The notes below the pieces were generated by a model. It searched no databases, was not told the DNA's origin, and saw only the letters and a list, made by a program, of their open reading frames with translations. A stretch of DNA of 5,165 nucleotides from an uncultured Rhodoferax sp. (GTDB lineage Bacteria > Pseudomonadota > Gammaproteobacteria > Burkholderiales > Burkholderiaceae_C), in NCBI GenBank assembly GCA_936943465.1, contig CAKZJN010000371.1:1-5165 (forward strand), given 5' to 3'. The stretch's first letter is position 1; each line of letters opens with the position of its first letter. The translations under genes and the position numbers were made by a program. Shown here piece by piece: positions 1-5,165 of the stretch.

Positions 1-708
1 ATGAATGGCCTGGTGCGCGCCTGGGCCAAGCCCTTGCTGGACAACCACGCCATCGAACTCGAAACCCGCGTCACCGCGATCGAACGCGACACATTGCACC
101 CCACCCAATGGCAACTGCGCACCAGCGGCCCGGACGACAGCAGCCACGTTTTTGGCGGCTTTGACGCCGTGGTGCTGGCCGTGCCCGGACCGCAGGCGCA
201 GGCCCTGCTCACAACCCATAAGGCCGGTGCTGCGCTGGCCAAAAAAGCTGCCCGCTCCACCGTCCATCCCTGCTGGACGCTGATGCTGGCGTTTCCGCAG
301 GCCGTGCAACCCGGCCTGACCACGCTGGGCCCACAATGGAACGCCGCCCGCAGTACGCACCACCGCATTGCCTGGCTGACCCGCGAGTCAAGCAAGCCCG
401 GCCGTGGCGCGGTTGAGCGCTGGACCGTGCAGGCCAGTGCAGAGTGGTCACAGGAACATTTGCAAGACGATCCAGCCCGCGTTTCGGCCAAGCTGATCAA
501 GGCCTTTGCCGAAGTGACTGGCATCCGGGCTGTTCCCGCCCATACCGAAGTCCACCGCTGGCTCTACGCCAAGACCGACAAGCCGCTGGGCACCTCGCAC
601 CTTTGGGATGCCAAGGCCGGCCTCGGAGTCTGCGGCGACTGGTGCCTGGGCCACCGGGTCGAAAACGCCTTTGTTTCCGGGCTGGAACTGGCACTCGCAA
701 TCGCCTGA
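1..708 (+). CDS. Renalase-like NAD(P)/FAD-dependent oxidoreductase, C-terminal part (5' end outside window)
   Basis: This is the C-terminal 235 residues of a flavoprotein of the renalase-like / FAD-dependent amine-oxidase-fold family. The ATG at base 1 is probably internal: in this family a conserved G-M-N-x-L-V segment follows roughly 100 N-terminal residues carrying the GxGxxG dinucleotide-binding motif, which is absent here. Seen in the sequence: DAVVLAVPGPQAQALL (residues 55-70), typical of the strand where FAD oxidoreductases re-enter the Rossmann domain; PCWTLMLAF (90-98); RIAWLTRESSKPGR (122-135); WTVQAS..WS (141-150); HRWLYA (185-190); and the C-terminal FAD-contacting segment GVCGDWCLGHRVENAF followed by SGLELA (209-231). 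No membrane segment or signal is visible in this part, so a soluble cytoplasmic flavoenzyme is likely. The substrate cannot be told from sequence, and bacterial members are mostly uncharacterised. The TGA stop lies 9-27 nt before gluQ, so co-transcription is plausible. Family assignment is firm; the function is open. Confidence 0.88.
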   Translation: MNGLVRAWAKPLLDNHAIELETRVTAIERDTLHPTQWQLRTSGPDDSSHVFGGFDAVVLAVPGPQAQALLTTHKAGAALAKKAARSTVHPCWTLMLAFPQAVQPGLTTLGPQWNAARSTHHRIAWLTRESSKPGRGAVERWTVQASAEWSQEHLQDDPARVSAKLIKAFAEVTGIRAVPAHTEVHRWLYAKTDKPLGTSHLWDAKAGLGVCGDWCLGHRVENAFVSGLELALAIA

Positions 709-711
709 TCC

Positions 712-735
712 AGCGGGGTGGGTAGCGTGGGGGAC
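712..735 (+). promoter_or_regulatory. G-rich translation-initiation region of gluQ with three candidate starts
   Basis: The short spacer after the flavoprotein stop is strongly purine-rich, with G runs at 715-718, 720-722 and 729-733. Three in-frame starts fall here: GTG 718, GTG 727 and ATG 736. The G-run at 715-722 sits 13 nt before the ATG and 4 nt before GTG 727; the run at 729-733 is only 2 nt from the ATG, too close for a standard ribosome site. No clean AGGAG is present, so the sequence does not settle the start. Confidence 0.35.
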
Positions 736-1632
736 ATGTACCGGGGCCGGTTTGCCCCTTCGCCCACCGGCCCGCTACATGCCGGCTCACTGGTGGCCGC
801 GTTGGCCAGTTGGCTCGATGCACGCGCCCACGGCGGTCAGTGGCTGGTGCGCATTGAAGACGTGGACCTGCCGCGCTGCATCCCCGGCGCTGACCAAACC
901 ATCCTGGCCCAGCTTGCGGCCTGCGGCCTTATTCCCGACAAAGCGCCCGTGTGGCAAAGCCAGCGCACTGCGCTGTACCAACGTGCGCTCGATCCGTTGA
1001 TTGCTGCGGACAAGGTGTACCCGTGCGGCTGTTCCCGCAAAGACATTGAGGCCGCCCAACACGCGCAGGGCCTGACCAAACCCCGCCACGGCGAGTTGGT
1101 CTATCCCGGCACCTGCCGCAGCGGCTTGCATGGCAAGGCCGCACGCGCCTGGCGCTTTCGAACGACCGAAGCTTCGGTGTCCCATTGGGTCGACCGGCGA
1201 CTGGGTGCCCAAACGCAGGATGTGCATGCCGCCGTGGGCGACTTCGTGCTGCTGCGTGCCGACGGTCTGTTTGCCTACCAATTAGCGGTGGTGGTGGACG
1301 ATGCCGAACAGCACATCAGCCACATCGTGCGTGGCGAGGACCTGGCCGACAACACGCCGCGCCAGATCTTGTTGCAGCAGGCGCTGGGCGTTCCAACGCC
1401 GAGCTACCTGCACACGCCCTTGGTGCTGGCCGCTGACGGCCAAAAACTCAGCAAACAAAACGGTGCGGCGGCGCTCGACACCGCCACGCCACAAGCCGCA
1501 CTGGGCGCGCTGCAACAGGCGGCGCAATCCCTGGGGCTGCAGGTGGCCGGATCGGGCGACAATACGGGGTCGGCGCTGGCCGCCTGGGTTGCGCAATGGC
1601 GCGATTCGTCGCCCGCCCCCTTTTCACCCTGA
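736..1632 (+). CDS. gluQ: Glutamyl-Q tRNA(Asp) synthetase (GluQRS)
   Basis: This truncated paralogue of glutamyl-tRNA synthetase activates glutamate with ATP and attaches it to the queuosine at position 34 of tRNA(Asp); it lacks the anticodon-binding domain. Counting from the ATG at 736 it has 298 residues, the usual GluQRS length and well short of the ~470 of GluRS. Visible motifs, same numbering: GRFAPSPTGPLHAGSL (4-19) with HAGS as the HIGH signature; LVRIEDVDLPR (37-47), the substrate pocket; a zinc site C97-x-C99 ... Y123-x3-C127 with the C/C/Y/C pattern of E. coli GluQ; GLFAYQLAVVVDD (177-189); IVRGEDLADNTPRQI (197-211); and KLSKQNG (237-243), the KMSKS equivalent. The Asn and Gly after KLSKQ resemble E. 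coli KLSKQN. The start is ambiguous: in-frame GTG codons at 718 and 727 would add 9 or 6 residues. I prefer the ATG because family homology begins just after it. Upstream is the flavoprotein gene, not dksA as in enterobacteria. Confidence 0.95.
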   Translation: MYRGRFAPSPTGPLHAGSLVAALASWLDARAHGGQWLVRIEDVDLPRCIPGADQTILAQLAACGLIPDKAPVWQSQRTALYQRALDPLIAADKVYPCGCSRKDIEAAQHAQGLTKPRHGELVYPGTCRSGLHGKAARAWRFRTTEASVSHWVDRRLGAQTQDVHAAVGDFVLLRADGLFAYQLAVVVDDAEQHISHIVRGEDLADNTPRQILLQQALGVPTPSYLHTPLVLAADGQKLSKQNGAAALDTATPQAALGALQQAAQSLGLQVAGSGDNTGSALAAWVAQWRDSSPAPFSP

Positions 1633-1716
1633 AACCCGTTAGAACCTGTAAGCGCAGGATTGGCCTTTTGTACTGCCCGGGCAGTCATCGTTAGCCGACC
1701 AGCCATCTTCCACACC
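1633..1716 (+). other. Intergenic spacer gluQ-trmB, the only gap with room for a promoter
   Basis: These 84 nt carry no recognisable gene. They hold a 14-nt perfect palindrome (1672-1685) and a short imperfect inverted pair CCTG/CAGG around 1646-1658, too weak to call a terminator. A possible -35 TTGTAC (1669-1674) and -10-like TTAGCC (1691-1696) are separated by 16 nt, but both match the sigma70 consensus poorly. A TTG at 1660 would extend trmB in frame by 19 residues; I do not favour it, because its only purine-rich stretch (AGGA, 1656-1659) abuts the codon. Confidence 0.4.
1672..1685. repeat. Perfect 14-nt palindrome ACTGCCCGGGCAGT upstream of trmB
   Basis: The sequence equals its own reverse complement over 14 bases, centred on CCCGGG, about 31 nt before the trmB ATG. 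The symmetry ends abruptly on both sides. It could be a dimeric regulator's operator or part of the leader, or simply chance: a 14-nt perfect palindrome is expected at roughly 0.3 per window this size under a uniform base model. There is no T-run after it, so it is not a terminator. I cannot match it to a known operator. Confidence 0.5.
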
Positions 1717-2490
1717 ATGAGCCCTTCTGATCTGCCTGACCCCAATCCTTCTGCCCCTGAAGCCGGTGCGGACGCCGCCGCGCCCAAGCCCTTCATGCGC
1801 ACCATCAAGAGCTTTGTCAAGCGCGCCGGCCGCACCACCACCGGCCAGGCCAAGGCATTTGAAGAACTCGGCCCCCAGTTTTTGCTGCCCTATCAGCCTG
1901 CGCTGCTGGACCTGCAGGCTGCATTCGCGCCCGCGGAGGCTGAAGCCCACCCCGTGGTGCTGGAAATCGGCTTTGGCATGGGCGAGGCCACGGCGCATAT
2001 TGCCTCGGTCATGCCCGACACCCGATTCTTGTGCTGCGAGGTGCACGAACCCGGTGTGGGCGCTCTGCTCAAACGCATTGGTGAACGCGAACTCGGCAAC
2101 ATCCGCATTTGCGCGCACGATGCGGTCGAGGTGATTGACCACATGCTTCCACTCAAAAGCCTGGATGGCGTGCACATCTTTTTCCCCGACCCCTGGCACA
2201 AGACCAAGCACAACAAGCGCCGGCTGATTCAGTCTCCGCTAGTGGCCAAACTCGCCGCACGCCTGAAGCCGGGCGGCTACCTGCATTGCGCCACCGACTG
2301 GGAGCCCTATGCCCAGCAAATTCTGGAAGTGCTGAGCGCCGAACCCAAGCTGCGCAACCGCGCACTGGCCACAAATCCGGAATTGTTGGGCTACGCGCCC
2401 AAGCCGCATTACCGGCCACTCACCAAGTTTGAAAACCGGGGCATCAAGCTCGGCCATGGCGTGTGGGATGTGGTGTTTGAACGGGTCTGA
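1717..2490 (+). CDS. trmB: tRNA (guanine-46-N7)-methyltransferase TrmB
   Basis: TrmB transfers a methyl group from S-adenosylmethionine to N7 of guanine 46 in the tRNA variable loop, which stabilises tertiary structure. From the ATG at 1717 the protein has 257 residues, slightly longer than E. coli TrmB (~239). Residues 1-26 are a low-complexity Pro/Ala/Asp extension common in Burkholderiales; homology starts at MRTIKSFVKRAGR (27-39). Other landmarks: TTGQAKAFE (41-49); SAM-binding motif I VLEIGFGMGEA (81-91); CCEVHEPGVGALL (106-118), with the acidic motif II residue; AHDAVEV (133-139); the catalytic/tRNA-binding block FFPDPWHKTKHNKRR (155-169); HCATDWEPYA (190-199); PLTKFENRG (234-242); and GHGVWDVVFERV at the C-terminus. 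All hallmark residues are present, so the enzyme looks intact. No Shine-Dalgarno precedes the ATG at 1717, nor the ATG at 1795 (residue 27). A TTG at 1660 would give 276 residues. The pseudouridine synthase gene follows 25 nt after the stop. Confidence 0.96.
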   Translation: MSPSDLPDPNPSAPEAGADAAAPKPFMRTIKSFVKRAGRTTTGQAKAFEELGPQFLLPYQPALLDLQAAFAPAEAEAHPVVLEIGFGMGEATAHIASVMPDTRFLCCEVHEPGVGALLKRIGERELGNIRICAHDAVEVIDHMLPLKSLDGVHIFFPDPWHKTKHNKRRLIQSPLVAKLAARLKPGGYLHCATDWEPYAQQILEVLSAEPKLRNRALATNPELLGYAPKPHYRPLTKFENRGIKLGHGVWDVVFERV

Positions 2491-2515
2491 AACCTGCACG
2501 TTCTGCCGCTAGCGC

Positions 2516-3451
2516 ATGGCCCGTTTTCGCCCCAATCCGCCACCGCACCGCGACGGCCTGCGCCCGAGCTGCGTAGTAGTGCCCGGTGGATGCCGCATGC
2601 CGGCGCTTGCCTTTTTTGCCGAGCGCTTTACCGCAGTGGCCCGCAGCGACTGGATGCAGCGGCTGGATGCCGGTGACATCGTTGACTCCGATGGCGTCGT
2701 GATCCGGGCAGACACCGTGCTGCACGACGGTCAGCGCATTTACTACTTCCGCGCACTCGAAGCCGAGCCACGCGTGCCCTTTCTGGAGCACATCGTCTGG
2801 CAGGACGAACACATTGTGGTGGCCGACAAACCGCATTTCCTGCCGGTCATTCCCTCCGGCAAATACGTGCGCGAAACCCTGCTGGTGCGGCTGGGCCGGA
2901 CCCTCAACACCGACACACTCGCCCCTGCCCACCGCATAGACCGCGATACCGCCGGCCTGGTGCTGTTCACCCGCAACCCGGCCACGCGCAACCGCTACCA
3001 CCAACTCTTTCGCGAGCACCGGGTGCAAAAAACCTATCTGGCTACCGCGCGCTGGAACGCGGCATTGCCCTGGCCGCTAACCCGCCACACCCGTATCAGC
3101 GAAGGTAGCCACTTCATGCAACAAGCCGAAGTGCCGGGCAAGGCCAACGCCCTCACCCACATCCGCCCGTTGCAGCAACAAGGCGAGTACGCGTTGTATG
3201 AACTCAGTCCGGTCACCGGGCAGCGGCACCAGTTGCGGGTGCACATGCACGCTCTGGGGCTGCCGCTGGTCAACGACGGCATTTACCCGACGCTGACTCC
3301 GGAAGGTGCCGACTTCAGCAAACCGCTGCAGTTACTGGCCAGGACGCTGGCGTTTACCGACCCGGTCACCGGCGAAGCACGCCACTTTGAAAGCAGCCTG
3401 TCCCTGTTGCCACTGTCCACTTGGTCCGCCGCCGAGAGCTTGTCCCTTTGA
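2516..3451 (+). CDS. RluA-family RNA pseudouridine synthase, target unassigned
   Basis: This enzyme isomerises specific uridines in rRNA or tRNA to pseudouridine without a cofactor. The 311-residue protein has the RluA-type catalytic domain: VWQDEHIVVADKPHFLPV (94-111), the conserved D-K-P motif; RETLLVRL (119-126); the active-site block HRIDRDTAGLVLF (139-151) with catalytic Asp142; RVQKTYLA (169-176); and the motif-III-like VTGQRHQLRVHMHALGLPLVND (233-254). Residues ~45-79 resemble a degenerate S4-like RNA-binding segment (RLDAGDIV...D..VI.AD..L..G..IYYFR). The N-terminal DGLRPSCVV (13-21) resembles the start of this subgroup, which supports the ATG at 2516 over the internal Met28. In this subgroup the motif reads HRIDRDTAG where RluA/C/D have HRLDRxTSG-type forms; as I recall its modification site has not been assigned. 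That makes RluA, RluC or RluD names unsafe. The gene lies 25 nt after trmB, and its TGA overlaps the start of dinG. Confidence 0.92.
   Translation: MARFRPNPPPHRDGLRPSCVVVPGGCRMPALAFFAERFTAVARSDWMQRLDAGDIVDSDGVVIRADTVLHDGQRIYYFRALEAEPRVPFLEHIVWQDEHIVVADKPHFLPVIPSGKYVRETLLVRLGRTLNTDTLAPAHRIDRDTAGLVLFTRNPATRNRYHQLFREHRVQKTYLATARWNAALPWPLTRHTRISEGSHFMQQAEVPGKANALTHIRPLQQQGEYALYELSPVTGQRHQLRVHMHALGLPLVNDGIYPTLTPEGADFSKPLQLLARTLAFTDPVTGEARHFESSLSLLPLSTWSAAESLSL
3434..3451 (+). promoter_or_regulatory. Ribosome site and TTGA stop/start overlap coupling dinG to the upstream gene
   Basis: The purine run GAGAG (3434-3438) lies 9 nt before the TTG at 3448. That TTG shares TTGA with the TGA stop of the pseudouridine synthase (3449-3451). 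This is the TTG form of the common ATGA overlap and suggests translational coupling. The competing start, GTG at 3487, has no purine-rich ribosome site before it; the sequence upstream is a pyrimidine tract. Confidence 0.5.
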
Positions 3452-5165
3452 CTTTTTCTTCTCCCTCCCCTTCCGCGCTTTCGGCAGTGGCGCTGCGCAA
3501 CTTTGAAAACGTCGTGCAAAGCTCGCCGGGCTTCAAGTCCCGCGCTGGCCAACACGCCATGGCCGAGCGGGTGGCCGACACGCTGGCCGCAGCCGACCTG
3601 GGCGAAAGCAGCGCGCCCGCCAAAGCCATTGCGGTGATTCAGGCCGGTACCGGCGTGGGAAAGAGCGCGGCCTACCTCAGCACCGCCGTTGCGCTGGCGC
3701 TGGAACGCAAGACGCGGGTTCTGGTGTCCACCGCCACCGTGGCATTGCAGGAGCAGCTCATTCACAAGGACCTGCCGGCGCTGGCCGCCAGCATGGAACA
3801 GCCCTTTGTCTATGCGCTGGCCAAGGGACGCGGCCGCTACGTTTGCAAGGTCAAGCTGGATCGCCTGGCCGGCACCGGCAGCGGCGAGGACGACCTGTTT
3901 GAAGAAGACTTTCCGGCCGTGGCTCTGAGCACCGCCTCACAAGAAGCCATTGAGGAACGGCGCATCCAGCTTTACGACCACATGGCCACGCTGCTGGCCG
4001 GCAATCAGTGGGACGGCGACCGCGATAACCTGGCGCAGGCGCCCGAATCCAGCGACTGGGCCGGTGTGGCCGCCGAACGCCACACCTGCACCGCCCGCCA
4101 CTGTCCCAAGTACAAGGAATGCAGTTACTACAACGCCCGCACCCGGTTGGCAGAAGCGAATGTGATCGTGGCCAACCACGACTTGGTGCTGGCAACATTG
4201 GGCCTCAAAACCTTGCCTGACTTGGACAATTGCCTGGTCGTGTTTGACGAAGGCCACCACCTGCCAGCCGTTGCGCTGGACCAGTTTTCTAGCGCCATGG
4301 ACTTGAGCAACCTGCGCTGGCTCGACAAGCTGCCACGCACCATGCAAGACGTGGCCAAGCGACTGCACCTGCACATTGGCGACGACATCCACACGGTCTG
4401 CAGTCAGCTCAAGACCGTTCTCACGCAGACCCAAAAGCTGGCCCTGGACCTGGTACACCACAGCACCGACGGGACGGACGGCACCCTGCGCTTCGCCCAC
4501 GGCGTGTTACCCGAGGCGCTGCACGAACCCGTGGGTCAAATCAGCATGCAGGCTACCGGCTTGCAAAAGGCCCTGGAAACCCTGGGCGTGGACGTCAAGG
4601 CGATTGCCAAGGAAGATCCCTCCATGGCGGTGCTGTGCGCACAGTTGTACGCGAAATTGGGAGCGCTGGCACCCCGGCTCAGCAGCCTCACCGGCACGGC
4701 GCAGTTGCTGCTGGAGCATGGTGAGCAACCGCTGGCCAAGTGGCTGAAGGTGGAGACCGAAAGCGGCTACCTCAACCTCAGTGCGCACGCCTGCCCGATG
4801 GTGCCCGGCGACTTGTTGCGGCAGTTTTTGTGGAGCCAGGTGCGCGGCGCGGTGGTTACCTCGGCCTCGCTCACCAGTTGCGGCAGCTTTGACTACTTTC
4901 TGCAGGAAGCCGGCTTGTCGGGCAACCCGAACGTTACAGCGCTGGAAGTGGCCAGCCCCTTTGACTACGCCGCGCAGGGCACGCTCACCGTGGTGCACAC
5001 CCGCACCGAGCCCAAACAGGCCGACGCCTTTACCGCCGAGATGGTGGAGTTGCTGATCAAGGACCTGGGGGATGTGCAGCACGGGGCGCTGGCCCTGTTT
5101 ACCTCGCGCGCTCAAATGCGTGCCGCCACGCAGGCCCTGCCAGCGCGTCTGGTCGACACGGTGCT
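3448..5165 (+). CDS. dinG: DinG-type ATP-dependent 5'-3' DNA helicase with Fe-S cluster (3' end outside window)
   Basis: This is an XPD/Rad3-like superfamily 2 helicase; in E. coli DinG unwinds D-loops, R-loops and G-quadruplexes and helps replication through transcribed regions. The frame is open from the TTG at 3448 to the window end: 572 codons of an expected ~700. Seen: SPGFKSRAGQHAMAE (26-40), the Q-motif-like region; Walker A QAGTGVGKS (65-73) with Lys72; motif Ia VLVSTATVALQEQL (91-104); ALAKGRGRYVCK (123-134); iron-sulfur ligands Cys133, Cys214, Cys219 and Cys225, whose last three have the same 5- and 6-residue spacing as E. coli Cys194/199/205; ANVIVANHDLVL (237-248); DEAH-box variant DEGH (267-270); VVTSASLTSCG (469-479), starting the second RecA domain; and GALALFTSRAQM (550-561). 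An acidic insert (147-154, DDLFEEDF) lies between the first and second ligands. Motifs V and VI lie beyond the edge, so intactness cannot be judged. An alternative start is GTG 3487 (13 residues shorter). Confidence 0.95.
   Translation, partial: MTFSSPSPSALSAVALRNFENVVQSSPGFKSRAGQHAMAERVADTLAAADLGESSAPAKAIAVIQAGTGVGKSAAYLSTAVALALERKTRVLVSTATVALQEQLIHKDLPALAASMEQPFVYALAKGRGRYVCKVKLDRLAGTGSGEDDLFEEDFPAVALSTASQEAIEERRIQLYDHMATLLAGNQWDGDRDNLAQAPESSDWAGVAAERHTCTARHCPKYKECSYYNARTRLAEANVIVANHDLVLATLGLKTLPDLDNCLVVFDEGHHLPAVALDQFSSAMDLSNLRWLDKLPRTMQDVAKRLHLHIGDDIHTVCSQLKTVLTQTQKLALDLVHHSTDGTDGTLRFAHGVLPEALHEPVGQISMQATGLQKALETLGVDVKAIAKEDPSMAVLCAQLYAKLGALAPRLSSLTGTAQLLLEHGEQPLAKWLKVETESGYLNLSAHACPMVPGDLLRQFLWSQVRGAVVTSASLTSCGSFDYFLQEAGLSGNPNVTALEVASPFDYAAQGTLTVVHTRTEPKQADAFTAEMVELLIKDLGDVQHGALALFTSRAQMRAATQALPARLVDTV
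3452..3474. other. 23-nt uninterrupted pyrimidine tract at the dinG 5' end
   Basis: Every base from 3452 to 3474 is C or T; it encodes the Ser/Pro-rich start of DinG. The opposite strand carries a GG, GGGG and GGG series, with a further GGG from 3444-3446 about 16 nt away. That is not a canonical G-quadruplex, because the last loop is too long, but it is a marked strand asymmetry. It is probably a consequence of the Ser/Pro codons. Confidence 0.6.

Noticed and set aside
1..3. ATG at base 1 as the true start of the flavoprotein
   Set aside because: The methionine corresponds to a conserved internal G-M-N-x-L-V position, and the N-terminal GxGxxG FAD-binding region is absent. The gene almost certainly begins before the window.
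787..1281. 164-codon minus-strand open frame opposite gluQ
   Set aside because: It is a shadow of the GluQRS reading frame, which has the HIGH-like, zinc and KMSKS-like motifs in register.
1646..1658. Possible small hairpin (CCTG/CAGG) after gluQ as a terminator
   Set aside because: The stem is only four base pairs and no T-run follows, so it does not meet the pattern of an intrinsic terminator.
1639..2211. 190-codon minus-strand open frame opposite trmB
   Set aside because: It is antisense to the SAM-binding and catalytic motifs of TrmB, and its translation resembles no family I know.
2444..3028. 194-codon minus-strand open frame across the trmB end and the pseudouridine synthase
   Set aside because: It lies opposite two well-supported genes with clear motifs. 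GC-rich codon use leaves antisense frames open, and the translation shows no recognisable domain.
3283..3765. 160-codon minus-strand open frame spanning the pseudouridine synthase/dinG junction
   Set aside because: It covers the Walker A region of DinG on the opposite strand; no homology or start signal supports it.
3937..5115. Two long minus-strand open frames (3937-4500 and 4507-5115) opposite dinG
   Set aside because: Both are antisense to the intact DinG frame, which carries Walker A, the Fe-S cysteines and DEGH. They have no domain and no ribosome site I can support, and read as GC-driven shadows.
1..5165. Mobile element, CRISPR array, tRNA/rRNA gene or defence system
   Set aside because: I saw no transposase, integrase, terminal inverted repeats, regular direct repeats or tRNA-like cloverleaf. 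Nearly all of the window is conserved coding sequence with uniform composition.

Overview
The window is a compact, GC-rich stretch of bacterial chromosome with all genes on the + strand. By resemblance to sequences I recall, it comes from a betaproteobacterium of the Burkholderiales, most likely a Comamonadaceae-type organism (Rhodoferax/Polaromonas/Acidovorax-like). This lineage call is inference. It rests on codon use (GCC/CTG/GGC-rich, with frequent TTG leucine), a DinG closely resembling the Comamonadaceae form, and a TrmB with the Pro/Ala-rich N-terminal extension common in Burkholderiales.

Layout: (1) 1-708, the C-terminal part of a renalase-like FAD-dependent oxidoreductase whose N-terminus lies before the window. 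(2) about 736-1632 (possibly from 718), gluQ, glutamyl-Q tRNA(Asp) synthetase. (3) 1717-2490, trmB, tRNA (guanine-46-N7)-methyltransferase. (4) 2516-3451, an RluA-family RNA pseudouridine synthase of unassigned target. (5) 3448 to the window end, the first ~572 residues of a DinG-type iron-sulfur DNA helicase. It begins at a TTG that overlaps the preceding stop by 4 bases and runs off the right edge. Gaps are short (9-27, 84 and 25 nt, then a 4-nt overlap), so the genes could be co-transcribed. The only gap with room for a promoter is 1633-1716, which also holds a perfect 14-nt palindrome.

How the genes fit together: gluQ, trmB and the pseudouridine synthase all act on RNA. They add glutamate to queuosine at tRNA(Asp) position 34, m7G46 in the tRNA variable loop, and pseudouridine in an rRNA or tRNA. 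DinG is a DNA-repair and replication-conflict helicase; in E. coli it removes R-loops and unwinds G-quadruplexes. The oxidoreductase has no known link to the others. I found no mobile element, RNA gene, CRISPR array, phage gene or defence system. The region reads as ordinary conserved housekeeping sequence, and I see no strong evidence of an undescribed system.
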